The notes: generated by a model from the letters alone, not told the origin. Shown: positions 36,201 to 47,000, counted from the stretch's first letter. The stretch: 64,000 bases of DNA from Euglena gracilis (GCA_039621445.1 CP154955.1:38882426-38946425), one strand, 5' to 3'. A program made the numbers and translations.

Positions 36201-36304
36201 CCGAGGCGGGGCGAGGTGAAGTAGTCGGCCCCCACCGCCTGGACCTCCTGCAGCACCGCCAGCGTGTGGGAGAAGGGCGGGCGCGAGATGGTCGGGGGCT
36301 GGCG
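28345..36304 (-). CDS. Gene C (multi-exon, unknown alpha-helical protein), extent of recognised exons
   Basis: Seven GC-rich minus-strand blocks between 36304 and 28345 encode peptides of the same style: leucine/alanine-rich helices with conserved-looking W, F, Y and H. The last block ends in a stop. Exons 1 and 5 resemble each other, both following the layout AVL-x-E ... GW-x-x-L-x-x-LW ... P-x-x-FDA-x-x-L-x-x-L, so the protein probably contains an internal helical repeat of roughly 50 residues. Exon 4 is a P/A-rich linker preceded by a helix. Introns carry microsatellites, MITEs and G/C tracts. The 5' end is not found and exon joins are not all in phase, so exons may be missing. HEAT-, OPR- or similar helical repeat families are possible, but none is recognised. 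Confidence 0.5.
28959..29239. mobile_element. Foldback-type MITE with ~55-bp inverted ends (281 bp)
   Basis: The left end GGATGCCTAAAAAGCGGTGC... and right end ...GCACCGCTTTTTAGGCATCC are reverse complements over about 55 bp. They include internal AAGCGGTGTCAAGCGGTG direct repeats. A 7-bp target duplication CCAAAGG flanks it (28952-28958, 29240-29246). No coding capacity. Confidence 0.8.
29777..29990 (+). repeat. Dispersed GTGGTCAC-CCAACAAAG repeat, copy 2
   Basis: Counterpart of 23970-24175, same orientation. It ends with TTGTTGGACAAGGGGGCGC. Between 29250 and 29450 another segment resembles 10890-11000 (GGTCAGCAAAAA-TTGGCCA, TATATGGCCA, TGTGCAAGATTGTGACA/GTCACAATCTTGCACG). Confidence 0.5.
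30201..30276 (+). repeat. (CA)n then (GA)n microsatellite
   Basis: About 25 CA units pass directly into 13 GA units. Confidence 0.95.
30440..30640 (-). CDS. Gene C exon 6
   Basis: The minus-strand frame reads PVPCAILLSIAAMDLRQQP, then RLAALLEVGLQTAGRPVCW and LAGLCPATAACLFRHP, helical and protein-like. It starts just after a poly-C tract. The 3' border is unclear (GT inside PVCW or after LAGL). Confidence 0.5.
30700..31085. repeat. MITE-like locus with repeated TTTATAAGTCC/GTTAGTAAG ends
   Basis: The unit CC-TTTGGTTGGTCGGCC-GA-G-run-GTTAGTAAG occurs at 30738-30780 and 31008-31045. The A/T-rich centre has CCAAAAATGGCATTTTTG symmetry. TTTATAAGTCC adjoins each copy. It sits between gene C exons 5 and 6, that is, in an intron. 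Confidence 0.6.
31130..31597 (-). CDS. Gene C exon 5 (P-rich linker plus helical repeat)
   Basis: Acceptor CGCAG is followed by SWVDQLEDPEGLPSPP, a long Pro/Ala/Ser linker, then YTAQVAAVLRERAALAPPAA and WGVGPVHFDAAALEALARR. The last part parallels exon 1. No GT donor occurs within 50 bp of the last convincing codon, so the 3' border is open; it could use a non-GT donor. Confidence 0.5.
32527..32757 (-). CDS. Gene C exon 4 (P/A-rich linker)
   Basis: Acceptor GCCCAG is followed by a short helix (PSALLASIIQQFDGPTDLL) and then a Pro/Ala/Thr-rich tract ending TNNTELGW, with a GT donor. Such low-complexity coding is common between folded repeats. The other strand is also open, so the call relies on neighbouring exons. 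Confidence 0.45.
33009..33179 (-). CDS. Gene C exon 3 (57 codons)
   Basis: Acceptor CCCCAAG and donor GAGC|GTCC bound 57 codons in phase 0/0. The peptide includes PFAHPPIVPAWQQLQERW and DFDYLVLNSLLLRPEATQD. The sequence directly beyond the donor on the minus strand is poly-G. Confidence 0.6.
33289..33338 (+). repeat. Short tandem repeat, 16-bp unit x3
   Basis: CTACCTACTGTATCA-like units are repeated three times. A CTAC/TACC-rich stretch recurs at 33535-33575. Intronic to gene C. Confidence 0.8.
34330..34495 (-). CDS. Gene C exon 2
   Basis: After acceptor GGGCAG the frame reads PPFVQQHVLLVLATTAVRSL then FLRRLIPDVGERLPV and CLGFLAGCCQR. This is clearly protein-like helix sequence. The 3' border is uncertain: GT at 34329, or an earlier GT after GERLP that would give phase 0. 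Confidence 0.55.
35069..35294. mobile_element. CCAGGTTATTTGGG MITE, copy 1
   Basis: The inverted ends CCCCAAATAACCTGGCGGGG and CCCCGCCAGGTTATTTGGGG are exact complements over 20 bp and extend outward to GTAA/TTAC. Inside, further CCGCCARGTTATT units repeat in both orientations. A second full copy lies at 37379-37626. No clear target duplication was found. Confidence 0.75.
35350..35490. repeat. GAGGAGGCTC-AGAGCCTCCTC foldback family, locus 1
   Basis: Serial palindromes (GAGGAGGCTCCAGAGCCTCC, TTCGAGGAGGCTCGAGAGCC) are spaced by TTTGAGGTGGTTCG-type links. Other loci: 35815-35935 and 57897-58050. Confidence 0.75.
35815..35935. repeat. GAGGAGGCTC-AGAGCCTCCTC foldback family, locus 2
   Basis: CTCCAGAGCCTCC, GACATTCGAGGAGGCTCGAG and TTTGAGGTGGTTTGAGGAAG units occur in the same order as locus 1, 330 bp away. 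Confidence 0.7.
36128..36304 (-). CDS. Gene C exon 1 (59 codons)
   Basis: The acceptor GAAGCAG and donor GAGC|GTCC bound exactly 59 codons in phase 0/0. The peptide contains FSHTLAVLQEVQAVGADYF then GWRVLRRLWRLTPADFDAG. It is related to the end of exon 5. Confidence 0.6.
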
Positions 36305-36426
36305 CTGCTTCCCCAGCAGGGCCGCAGCGGAGCACACACCCGGGCGTTGATGTGGGCAAGCCCTATGCATTTACGTGCGAGAGAGCGTGTACGTGTATGT
36401 GTGTATCTGTGTAAGCATGTAGTTTG

Positions 36427-36692
<266 letters not shown>

Positions 36693-37378
36693 TGTTTGTG
36701 TCTGAGTTGTGTGCGTGCCGTGAGTGTGCCTGTGTGTATCTGAACATTTGCACTGGGGAGTCTGACAGTGGATCCATGAGGGGCATCCAGGACATTTTTT
36801 TTCTGGTCCCGTCTACCTGAGTTCTGAAGAAGTCCTGTGTGGCAGAGAGCCCAGGAGGGGGGTGGGCTGTGCAAGCCAGCGTCATTGGGAGGGGGGCTGG
36901 CATTGCTTCACTTCCAACAAAAGCACACCAATGGCCACCTAATTCAGCCCTGGGCGCCATCGGCTTGTCGGTGGGCGTCTCCATCGGCAGGATGGCATAG
37001 GGGCTGTGGGTCATCGCTGGGGCAGACATAATGGTGGCCTGCGAGGGAAGAGGCCAAGGGGGGGGGGAACCTGGTGCGGGTCCAGTGTGCCCATCCAGGC
37101 GAATGACGAGCACCGCGTGGGCTTGTTTGAGCGTGCGCCTGTCGGCCAGCTCAACCCAGCAGTGCAACACACCCGGGGCAATTCCCAGGCATGACAGTTT
37201 TTGGAGGCGCCTCGGATTGGGTCTCCGCAGTGAAATGAATGGCCAGTGGTGAGTGATAATGAGCAATAACAATGAATTTTGCACATCAGCTCATGGCGGT
37301 GCATTGCAGTGCGAACACCACAGAAAGCTTTCTGTCCGGTTTCTGTTCGGGTTGCAGGGTCTATTTACAGATTCCACC

Positions 37379-37626
37379 TAACCCCCCCCCCCCCAAATAA
37401 CCTGCCCCCCCCCAAATAACCTGGCGGGGTGCCAGGTTATTGGAACCAACTTTTGCACCCCCCCCGCCAGGTTATTGGGCCTTTTTTTTCAGCGCCATAA
37501 AGGAATTTTGCCTAAAAGGGGGGGGGTGCCAAGTTACTGGAACCATCTTTTTTGCCCCTCCCCCCGCCAAGTTATTCGGCCCCCGCCAGGAGCAAGGACC
37601 CCGCCAGGTCATTTGGGGGGGTTTAC
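37379..37626. mobile_element. CCAGGTTATTTGGG MITE, copy 2
   Basis: Same orientation and order as 35069-35294 (AGGAATTTTGCCTAAAA, CCAAGTTACTGGAAC and GCCAAGTTATTCGGCCCC are conserved), with an extra CCCCAAATAACCTG unit at its left end. Confidence 0.75.
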
Positions 37627-38318
37627 TCAAGGCACCGGGATGTGTGCGACGGGTTACTTGCACCTCGACTGGGGAAGGTGCATGGCAGAACTGGGTCGGA
37701 TATTTTGCCATTCTCTGAAGAGTGTTTAAGAGTGTTTATTTATGCAAAGCCTGGCGGACACCCAACGGTTGATTTTCGGGGGGTGGTTTGGGACGCGGGG
37801 GGGGGGGGGGCGGGGGGGGGGGGGGGGGGGAGACCGTGGCCCAACTGCCCCCACACGTTTTCTTTGACGCAACTCAAATTTGTGTGTATTTTTCCTTTGG
37901 TTGACAAAATGTGCTCGGCCAAAATTTGGGACACGGGGGGGGAGGGACGGGGGGGGGGGGGCGCGGGGGGGGCGCGGGGCAAACACCCCCTCGGGAAAAT
38001 CGTGGTCGTTCAATGCAATGGAAGACACCGGTGGCTGACAAAGAAATAAACCGGAAGCCTGTGATGTCGGACCTCCCCAGCTTTGCAAGAGGTCCTTTTG
38101 GCCCCTGCTGAGAAACCAGAAACCCTTGCCCCAGACCAGCTGACAGAGCCCACCACTGCCTTTTGATGTTCTGCGGGCGAAGCAGTGAGTCGGTCCACGG
38201 AGGCAAAGGGCACATTACCGACAGATAGACACGAGAGGGTGGGGAAGTGGGGAGGGAGCAGGAAGGCGGAGGGCGGGGCGGGCCAACCCAGGCGGGGGGG
38301 GGGAGGGAAGAAGGGGGG
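37627..38318. other. No gene seen; G-rich flank of gene B
   Basis: Contains G-runs up to about 22 nt (37800-37830, 37935-37975) and no codon structure. Confidence 0.45.
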
Positions 38319-38441
38319 CTAGCGGCCCTTCAGCCCGGGCTCGGCCAAGTGGGCCTCGATGGCGGCCAGGCGGGCCTCCAGGCCGCCGAGCTGCTCGAGG
38401 GTGAGCTCCTCCACGAAGTCGTCGATCCGCGGCATGGCTGC
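38319..38441 (-). CDS. Gene B terminal exon (40 codons plus stop)
   Basis: Acceptor CCGGAG is followed by AAMPRIDDFVEELTLEQLGG and LEARLAAIEAHLAEPGLKGR, then TAG. This is an amphipathic acidic helix typical of a protein C-terminus. An internal ATG means a very short separate gene is a remote alternative. Confidence 0.6.
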   Translation of the reverse strand, partial: AAMPRIDDFVEELTLEQLGGLEARLAAIEAHLAEPGLKGR

Positions 38442-41400
38442 CTCCGGCCGGCGGGCAGTGCCACCCCCCATCGGTCCGCATGTGGCAAAGGCTGCCCCAG
38501 ACCACGTGCCCCGTCTCTGAAGAGTGACCACAAACATGGAGGTTTCATTTTCGGCGGACCCTTACAACCACGGCGACTACCTCCAGGGCAACAAATTCCC
38601 ACGAGGAAGGGCCAGCGCAAAAGCAGAGGGCGATTTCCCGGTGGAGGTGGGGGCGACAGAAAGCGTCGATATCTTCAACCCTCACTAATGCAAAATACGA
38701 AAAAAAATGATTTATTTGCAGTTTGAGGCCGGAAAACAATGTCGTATTGTTTCATCTCTCAAAATACCTTTCAAAAATGATTTATATTTTTGGGGTGGCG
38801 TTGGTGAATATGCAGCATAAATACTGTGGGGAGTCGGGCAATGATAAAATTGGTTCCAAAAAAAGTGGTAGAAATAATTGGGTGAAATATTTGGTTTCCT
38901 TTTGGAAACACAGGGAGTGGGTGCCTTCACAAGAAGCAACAAAAATGGAGCCACAACCATTAATTGGGCAGCGTAACGTCATTTTCAGCGTTGTTCTAAT
39001 ACAAGATATGTTTTTGAGATCACACCAGATCATTTGCCCAGGTCATGTTGGCCCCAATGTTGGCTGGGGGTAAACGTCGGGGGGGGGGGTACAAGGTTGG
39101 ATACTTCCACAAAGGCAGGGATGAGGGAGGAGGCGGAGCCAACCCTGGCTGTCTCCGGGGGCTTCCGCGCTGTGCAGCTGGTTGCTGACTTGGCTGCATC
39201 CAGGGCAGATGGCAGCCAGCCGGTCGCCATCCCAATGCCGAGGGAGGGAGAGAGGGGTAAAGAAAGGTGAGGGGCGTCGTTGTCAAAAAAAACAAACACA
39301 GAAAGGGTGGTCAGAAAAGGAGCCTGGCATGGGGAAGAACGACGGTTGCTGTGGTGGAAGGGGCAACGTTGGTCAGAAATAAATGTGCCTTGAAATCTTT
39401 TTCCAAAATACTTCAAATCGCCTCAAATGCCTGAAAAACAAAATAAAAAAATTCTGGCAGAATTTTTCCCGAATGCGCAAGGATGAGCTCGCAAAATCTC
39501 CAGCTCTCGGGAAAAACATGATTTCTGGCATCGCTGAAACATTGTCTATCCATCCATCTAAGCTTTTCAGCTGTTTTGATGTTCGACCCTCACTGACGTT
39601 GGTTTGACTCCTTGAAAAGCCTCAGAGTGCCTTAAAAAGCATTAAGAAATGCATTGCCTTTTTTTTTTTTGAAAAATTGCCTTTAAACGCCTGCCCTCAG
39701 CATCACACCGCAGCAGATCAGATGCGCCGGCCGCACAGTGACCACTGTCCCAGGCCTGGAGGAGGGTCGTGAAGGCGCCCCCCCCCCCCCCGGCCCGCCT
39801 GCCCTGGCCGCCTGCAGCGCCTGCCGCCGCCGGGCCACCGCCTCGTCCGCCCGGCGCTGCGCCTCCCGCTCTTGCCACTGCGCGTCGGGCAGTGCCGCCA
39901 CCAGCGGCGGGGGCGGCGGTGGACACTCTGTGCGGTCGGCGTGGGAGGCGGCTGCCCGACCGGCACCACGCGCCACGCACCAACGTAGTCCCGCCTCACA
40001 CCTCGGTGAACACTTCTGGACGAGTGCCACTCTCCCAGTGTGTGATCCAAAGCCGGCAACCAGATTCTTAATGCCCCCCCCCCAGGGGCCATTAGGAATC
40101 TCCAGGGGGGGGATGTATGGCGGATCCCGCATTCGACCCGGGGGGAAATTCGGGGTTATTGTTTGGGATAGGGTTAGGGTTTCGACCGTATTCCTGTCCG
40201 GTGCCCCTTTTAAGGAATTTAGGGAGAAGTTAGGCCGCACTTCCGACTGAGCTGGGCTGAGTTTAGGCCGAATTGCGGTAGAATTCCGTCAAAATACGCC
40301 TTAAAATTTTTTTGCAGAGAGGATATTTCTCAGGAAAAAAGCAACGTTGTAAATGGCCGGCAATGCAGGCAATGCCTTCGGAGGGTTATGGGTGGTGTGG
40401 ATGGACTTCCTGGAACACACTTTTGCGAGCATGGCCAAGCATGGCATGGCACACACGGACACCCCGAACCCCAACACCCGACTGTAACCCCTCCCCGAAC
40501 ACACCCCGGCTTTAATACAGTACACCCCCTGTACACCCCCTCACCAATACACCCTCTGGGGCACATTGGGGGGGGATGTACTTTTGCAGCCTTTTTGCTC
40601 GAATTCAATCAATTTTGAGCAAAATTTCACTGGGAACCCTTCAACCCACTGGGAACCCATTGGGGGGGAAATATCCAACTTATTGCCAAAAGCTGCCATA
40701 GAATGGTTTTCTTCCAAGGATTTTCCCCATTCCATGCTGTGTGTGTGGCGCCTGCTGGTACTTTCTGGGGGGACTTGGTGCTCAAATCAAAGCTGTATGA
40801 ACACTTATATTTGTGGGCGGGTTTACTTCAGATTCTTCGAGCCAGCACTATCCTCCTGAAGCAGAAGGCTACAAGTGTTCTTCTCACTTTGATTCAGGAA
40901 TTATTTGTTAGTTTTTTCTTCCAGGTCTGACATTTGCTGCCGAAACCTGCAGGCCCCAATCACTGAGTCATTTTCGGGGGTCGGTGCAATTAGCCATTTT
41001 GGCAGCCGTGCAACGTTGCGCGCCCAGGTGAACCTTGAGAGCCTTCGCCCTCCCCGCACACTCCACACGGAGGCCAAGCAGCCGCCTCAGTGGCCCCCTG
41101 GTAGGTGGAGACACTCAGCACGTGGCGCGGGGTGAAGGTGTAGAGGTACAGCTTGTAGTGTCGGTAGTACGTGTCCAGCATGTACTGCGTGACGGCCTGC
41201 ACGTCCTCCAGGGCGAAGATGGCCTCGCTGAACGGGGGCGGAGCCTCGAGAGGCCACCGATAACTTTCGGTGCCTCTGTGTACCTCTGTCCCTCCCTCCC
41301 CCCCTAACTCCTGGGAAGTTCGGCGGATGGATGAATGGAACGAAGCATGGCTTGCTGTCGTTTGGGTCAAGGTTTGGGGTAGGGTGTCAGTTAACGCCCC

Positions 41401-44400
41401 CCCCCCCACCCTGGGTCCAGCTCAGGGGCTGGAAAACTTGAGCTGGCTGGAAAAAGGTTGCTGGCTAACCTCCCCCCCCCCCGCCACAGGGTGCGAGTCT
41501 GGAAGAAAGACTTCTCACTGGCTGGAACCCCCCCAGAGGGGAAGGGGTGCTCTCCAGCTTGAGCGACGGGCAGAGGTTTGGCAACTGCCGCGTATTGTAT
41601 GGGACAAGCTGTCTTCCACGTGCCTGCCCTACCAGGAGCCCTCAAGGGGGGGTAACATTACCAAAACTGCAAACCCAAGCCAAGCAGCAATGAAATCTAA
41701 CCCTGATCCTAACCCTAACTCAACCTGGCAGGGGTTTTCTGAAGGACCCCCTGGGAGGGGGCCCTCGGGCTGGCTGGACAGGTCAGTGGGTACAAGGGTA
41801 GGCCTCCATGAGGACAGGTCAACGGACAACAGGTCTACAAGGGGGGGGGGGGGTAGAGGAAAGTTTCCCAGGGAGGACAATTTCCTGGGGGCGGGGGTGG
41901 GTGACCTAACCAATGCCTAACACGTCATGGAAATCAGACTGCGGGTCTGAGGCAATTAGGGCGTGCGGGGGAGGGGGCAGGTGCCCACACCGCCACACCT
42001 CAACGGGTAGTGCGGACGGGGGACCAGCAGGCGTGCTGTCCGGTGGCTGGGAAGGAGGGCGTGCTGGCTGACAGCCCGTTGTCACGTTTGGGGGAAGGCC
42101 CGCCTCGCCCGGCCGGGCCGGCCCGCGGGGCCCCGGCCGGGGGGCGGTGGACGCTGTGCTGGAGCAGCAGCTGCTGGAAGAAGTCAAAGCTGGCCCGGTC
42201 CCCCGCGCACTGCGCCATCCGCCGGGGGGCGCGGCCCACAATGGTCGAAGGGGGGGCCAAAGCTGGACACTGAACAGGACGACGGCGGGGGGGGGGGGGG
42301 GGGGGGGGCACGGGGGGGAAGGGCTGGAGTCTGTGAAGACTGCCGACTCCAACGGGGAGGGGGGGCCGGCACTGCAACACCACCTGCAAAATATGCGGAG
42401 AGCACGGTTCAAGCAAACTTTTAAGGCCAAAGATCGACAAAACTCTTCCATAAAGAAGACCAAAGCTACAAAAAGAAAATGAAACGAACCTTGGGCATTT
42501 TTCTGGTGGGAAATCGCCCCGGGAAAAAATATAGGAGACCATTTCCACCTCCCCGCCAATCATCCCCTCCCACTGATTGCTGTCCTTTAACGGTTCTCCA
42601 ATATTTTGAGCCAGCCATTTCAAACTAGAACACAAATTCAGCTGACTGACAAGAAAACTTACCGACACTTTCATCACACACACGCACGCTCGCGCGCACA
42701 CGCACGCACGCACACATGCGCGCCCGTGCACGCACGCACTCACGCACGCACGTACGCACGCACGCACGCACGCACACACGCACGCACGCACGCAATCCTC
42801 TTGCTGACAACTTAGCAGATGCAAGGGCTTTGACACTCTGACACTGGCTTTCAGATAAGGGGAATTTGTTGTAATTGATCTTATTGGGGCCGCCTTGCGA
42901 AGTCCCAGCAGCCTCCCAGATCAGAAAGAAAGTGGTGTACGTATGCCACCACCTGTCTCACCCCATGTCAACGACGCACCCCCCCCCCCCCAGTGCTCCC
43001 CCCAAATCTGGTTGAAAGTTCACATGACGATTTGTTCAGTAAAGCGCTGTTGCAGCAAAGCGTGATCCCTCGCGATACTCCTTGAATACGTCCCATCCCC
43101 AGGAGAAGCCACGCCCCCGACGAGTGGTGGTGCGTCCAGTACACGATGGAGAACAGGGTGGACGTCTTCTCCGCCTCCATCCGCCGCTCCCGGCAGAACC
43201 GCAGCGTGTGGTAGAGCAGCTCTAGTACAATGAGGGCCTTCGGGGAGCCCGGCGTGTCCCGAGGCGCGGCATCCCCGGAGGCACTCCGGCCAGGCGATCG
43301 GGGTGTGTGATGGCAACAGACCCATCAAATGACCCGGTGGCACCACATCAATGGGAGTGTTCGCCGGTGTGCAGTGTGGAGGTAAAACGACAGCGTAAAT
43401 GGAAGAGAAGCTGGAGTTGGCGTTGATGACACTTGGGATAAATTCAACTGTTTGGGGAGGTCAAGTAGGGTCAAGCCCATCTGTATCCCTATTTGCCTTG
43501 TTTAAAGCATGCTGGAGACCTCACCAGGAGCTTACACTCAACCGTCATCTCTGAGGAAGCAAACTTCGGACCCAGGCCAGATGTTGGGAAGCCACAACTG
43601 CCATCAATATAAAAACCAGCCACATCACTAATACAGACCTTCGGTGCAGAATTGGCAGTAAACAGGAAGGGATAGCAGCAGCAGTTCTGGGAGGGATGCA
43701 GCGCTTCAGCTGCCTGCTCATTGGCTGGGAGTGCATTATGCAGAGGCCCCTCCGGCGTAGGAGGGAAGTGTGCAACCTCCTTTGACCCAGGCGATTGCAA
43801 CGTGATGGTCTTCCCTTCCGAAAAGCAACGTCATTTCGATTCTTCTGAGCCAATTGTTGAAGATGCTGAATATGAGACTTTCGTTCACGTTACGTTCTGA
43901 TGCCAGCTGATGAAACATTTGTTTGGAGTTTGAAACACCAAGTGCCTACAATGCTCAGCTGAATGACGTTATCATCAACACCTTCCGGCACCTTAGTATT
44001 CTAGCATTCCGAAGAGCCGCCAAATTGTGGCAGCTGTGCCACTCTGAGCAAAGGGCCCTTCCAGTAATTGATCATTGCTGTTCCGGGGATTCTTTTTAAA
44101 GCCAGGGGAGGAGGGTCACCCTTCCCACCCACCGAGGGGTATCCCCCCCCCCAGTGGGGAGAATACGGGGACCTACTATTTGAGGTTCAATTTTGGGTTC
44201 AAAAATATTTTTTGGCGCTTCGCACCAAAAAAAAAGGCCAAAAAAAGGCCAAACCCCTGCCTCTTGCGGCCTTGCGGGGGACCCACAAGGCCCGATGGGG
44301 GGCGGGGGGAGGAGGTCTGGCCGGGGCAGAACGGGAAGGCGTGGTGGGGCCCTACTCAACAGCATTTTCACCAATTTTTGGGAAAACAGGGATTTTGGCC

Positions 44401-45373
44401 AGGGAAAATTTTTGCTTTTTTTTGAAAAATGAACCCAAAATACACAATTTTTTGAAGGAAAAACACATTTTTTTTTGCAAATTAAATCTCATAAATTTCA
44501 GGTTGTAAAATTGGTATTTTTAGGAGGGGGGGTGAAAAAAATAGACGAAAAATTTTGGCGCAGTCAAATTTTACTGACATTTTTTCTCTTGGGAATTTTT
44601 TTGGACTTTCAAGGGCAATTTTTTCTTCAAAAAACTCTCAAAATCAGAACTTTGAGAAAATGTTGAAATTTGGAAGTTGTAAAAAAAATGGGGTTTGGGG
44701 GTTATTGGGCCCCCATATGGGTCCCAAAATGGGTCCCAAAATGGGTCCAAAATACACCCGGCGCCAAAGGCGCCGCAAAAAAATTTTGGGGTCCAAAAAC
44801 TGGTGCCACCAGAACAAAGAACAATGGGAAGAGGTGGTGGGGGTCGACCCCCCTCCACCATGCAGGGGGGCGGGGGGTGGTCGACCCCCCTCCCCATCCA
44901 ACACCCTGGCTGTTTGGCCGATTCCATTGTGCCCTGGGTCTGGCAGACCCACCCACCCAACCGCTCAACAAAAAAAAGCAAAAAAAGGTACCCTCCTAGC
45001 ACCTTGTCTGCCATCTGTGAGTTGGTGGGTTTGTGCTCTTTTCACCGCTTTATGGCATTGCACTGGATTGTCCAGGGGCCACACACAACCTGAGAGGATG
45101 CCCTGCCCTGTCCCCTTTCAGCGGCGGGGCAGGTCCGGGCCGCTGGACGAGCCTGGCCGGCGAGCACGCGCTGCAGGTACTCCAGCACCCTCCGCCGCAG
45201 GGCCGGCTGGCGAGTCCCTGGGGGCTGACCCCTCAACGATGGGGCGGGGGCCCACGCCGCAATGGCAGGGGGAGGGGAAGGGCTGTGGCCCAGCGGACCC
45301 TGGCCGGCCGGTCCCCCAGGGCGTGGAGGGCGGCGACGTCCACCGCCTTCAGCTGGTCCCCGGCCCCCAGCGG
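38319..45373 (-). CDS. Gene B (multi-exon, unrecognised), extent of recognised exons
   Basis: Seven minus-strand blocks from 45373 down to a TAG at 38319 encode protein-like pieces rich in helices and aromatic residues. The most distinctive are FSIVYWTHHHSSG (exon 3), FDFFQQLLLQHS (exon 4) and QAVTQYMLDTYYRHYKLYLY (exon 5). Exon 6 is a charged Q/E/R/A helix and exon 7 a C-terminal acidic coiled-coil-like helix. Introns hold MITEs, (ACGC)n and homopolymers. The large TPR-like axonemal proteins came to mind because of the HYKLY segment, but I cannot support that. The 5' end is not identified; it may lie beyond 45.4 kb. Confidence 0.5.
39805..39877 (-). CDS. Gene B exon 6 (charged helix)
   Basis: After acceptor GCGCAG (phase 0) the frame reads WQEREAQRRADEAVARRR then QALQAARAG, a single long charged helix. 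No GT follows it closely. A GC donor (CAG|GC) would be needed, or the border lies further on. Confidence 0.45.
40150..40310. repeat. Telomere-motif-bearing dispersed repeat, copy 1
   Basis: GATAGGGTTAGGGTTTCGAC is followed by CCGTATTCCTGTCCGG and AAGGAATTTAGGGAGAAGTT. It matches 50570-50720 in order and orientation (about 65-70% by eye). Two telomere-like units are internal to the repeat, not at a chromosome end. Intronic to gene B. Confidence 0.55.
41118..41244 (-). CDS. Gene B exon 5
   Basis: After acceptor CTCGAG (phase 0) the frame reads PPPFSEAIFALEDVQAVTQY, MLDTYYRHYKLYLYTFTPRH and VLSVSTYQG. The dense aromatic content with few stops in this frame only makes it one of the surest exons. 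The 3' border is uncertain (GT in LSV, or later). Confidence 0.6.
42153..42209 (-). CDS. Gene B exon 4 (19 codons)
   Basis: Acceptor GGCGCAG and donor CACAGC|GTCC bound exactly 19 codons in phase 0/0: CAGDRASFDFFQQLLLQHS. An upstream acceptor could add about 15 codons. Confidence 0.5.
42676..42793 (+). repeat. (ACGC)n microsatellite
   Basis: An imperfect array of ACGC/GCGC/ACAC alternating purine-pyrimidine units; Z-DNA-prone. Lies in an intron of gene B. Confidence 0.95.
43122..43237 (-). CDS. Gene B exon 3
   Basis: Acceptor CCCGAAG (phase 0) is followed by ALIVLELLYHTLRFCRERRM, EAEKTSTLFSIVYW and THHHS. Only this frame is protein-like. The GT at 43121 is the nearest donor. Confidence 0.55.
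44818..44936. mobile_element. Old copy of the 85-bp GTCGAC MITE family
   Basis: Shares AATGGGAAGA-GGTGGTGGGGGTCGACCCCCC and CCCTGG-TGTTTGGCCGATTCC with the element at 54444-54528. The GTCGAC palindromic centre is duplicated. The right end TGTGCCCTG is kept and the left end is decayed; no target duplication remains. Confidence 0.6.
45149..45224 (-). CDS. Gene B exon 2
   Basis: Acceptor GGTCAG is followed by PPGTRQPALRRRVLEYLQRV then LAGQ, a basic amphipathic helix. It ends near GCTC|GTCC or at CAG|GC. Confidence 0.45.
45299..45373 (-). CDS. Gene B exon 1 of those recognised (25 codons)
   Basis: Acceptor TGCCCAG and donor CCAGG|GTCC bound 25 codons in phase 0/0: PLGAGDQLKAVDVAALHALG then DRPAR. 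This is a small helix-rich exon. Confidence 0.45.
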
Positions 45374-46580
45374 CTGGGCAGTAATCGGGGTGCCGGGGCA
45401 GGTAGGCACTACCCCCCCCCCCGGGGTCGGGACCTCCCTGGCCACGGGCCAAATTGTGCACAAAAAAAATGGGCTTTTCCGGGCTTCTGGCGCCAGAAAT
45501 GCCTTGGCCGAGCTCCCAGACATCTTTGGTGATGTGTCCAGAGGGGGGGGGGGTGGCACACACAAGTGGCCATTTGGGGGGGGGAGTGTTGGCTTGGGCC
45601 AAGACTGGACAGGGGGCCATGGCCGGCAGTGGTGAGCCACGGCCCAAACAAACTGGGGTGCCGAATTCAATTTGTGGCTTGGATGGGCCGGAGGCCGGCC
45701 ACTTCTGGCACTTGTCAACTGAAATTTTGCGGCCAGATGCGGAGCATACATCTCTTTAAGGACCCCGGGGGGGGTTGCTGGGCTAGGGCTAATGGGAGGG
45801 GCTTAGAACAACCCCCCAGTCCCCCCTCCCCCTCGCCACCCCCCTCCCTCACCCCAAATAAATTTGGGCGGGGTAGAATTTGGGGCGGGCTAGCCCCCCC
45901 CCCCCCCCGGGGGGGGGGGGGGCTAGGCCCCGGCTGGACCCGAACCGGGGCGAGCTGGACTGAAATCGGAAAAATGCCCAAAAATGACCTGCAGAACGCA
46001 GTTTTGAAAAAATGATGCATCTGAAACCCCCCAAAAATGCCCCAAACGCCCCCCAAACCCCATTTTTGGCCACTTTTGAACACAATTTTTCAAAAAATTT
46101 CGGCGCTTTGCGCCGAAAAATTTTGGGCTGGACCCCCCAAAAAGGGGCTGGCTAGCTGGGCTAGCAGCACCCCCCCCCCGGGGGGGGTGCTGCTGCGGCT
46201 GGGCTGGGCCCAAATCGGGGCTGGCTGCAGCCGCCCCCCCCCCGGGGGGGTTCGCAAAACCTTAGAGAGATGTATGATGCGGAGCCCAATGAAAATGGAT
46301 TCAGCGTGAACGTTTCCCCCAAAACGTTCAATGAATAATCCGCAGGCAAAATGGTGGAAAATCTCGCAACATATATGTTGGCAACAATGGGTTTGGGTGG
46401 GAAAAGCGAATTCTGGCATCCTTGGACCTTCGCCCATCACCCAAACTGTGAAAACATCGTTTTTCGACTTTATAATCCCCATGCAACGCCATTGGCTGAC
46501 CCTCAGACCTCAGAGCGGTCCTCATGTGGTGGTCCTGAACCAAACGAATGTCCCGCCCCATACATGGCCGACCATGAGCG

Positions 46581-46582
<2 letters not shown>

Positions 46583-46678
<96 letters not shown>

Positions 46679-46689
46679 CACACACACAC

Positions 46690-46743
<54 letters not shown>

Positions 46744-46764
46744 CACACACACACGCGCACGCGC

Positions 46765-46837
<73 letters not shown>

Positions 46838-46850
46838 TGCACGCACGCAG

Positions 46851-46936
<86 letters not shown>

Positions 46937-46953
46937 GCGCGCGCGCGCGCGCG

Positions 46954-47000
<47 letters not shown>
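46583..47000 (+). repeat. (AC)n-(ACGC)n-(GC)n-(AC)n compound microsatellite
   Basis: About 150 bp AC, 200 bp ACGC, 28 bp GC, then 38 bp AC. It is alternating purine-pyrimidine throughout, a very strong Z-DNA candidate. Confidence 0.97.

Noticed and set aside
38319-45373. Gene B as a named axonemal TPR protein
   Set aside because: Suggested only by the HYKLY segment and helix content; not enough to name.
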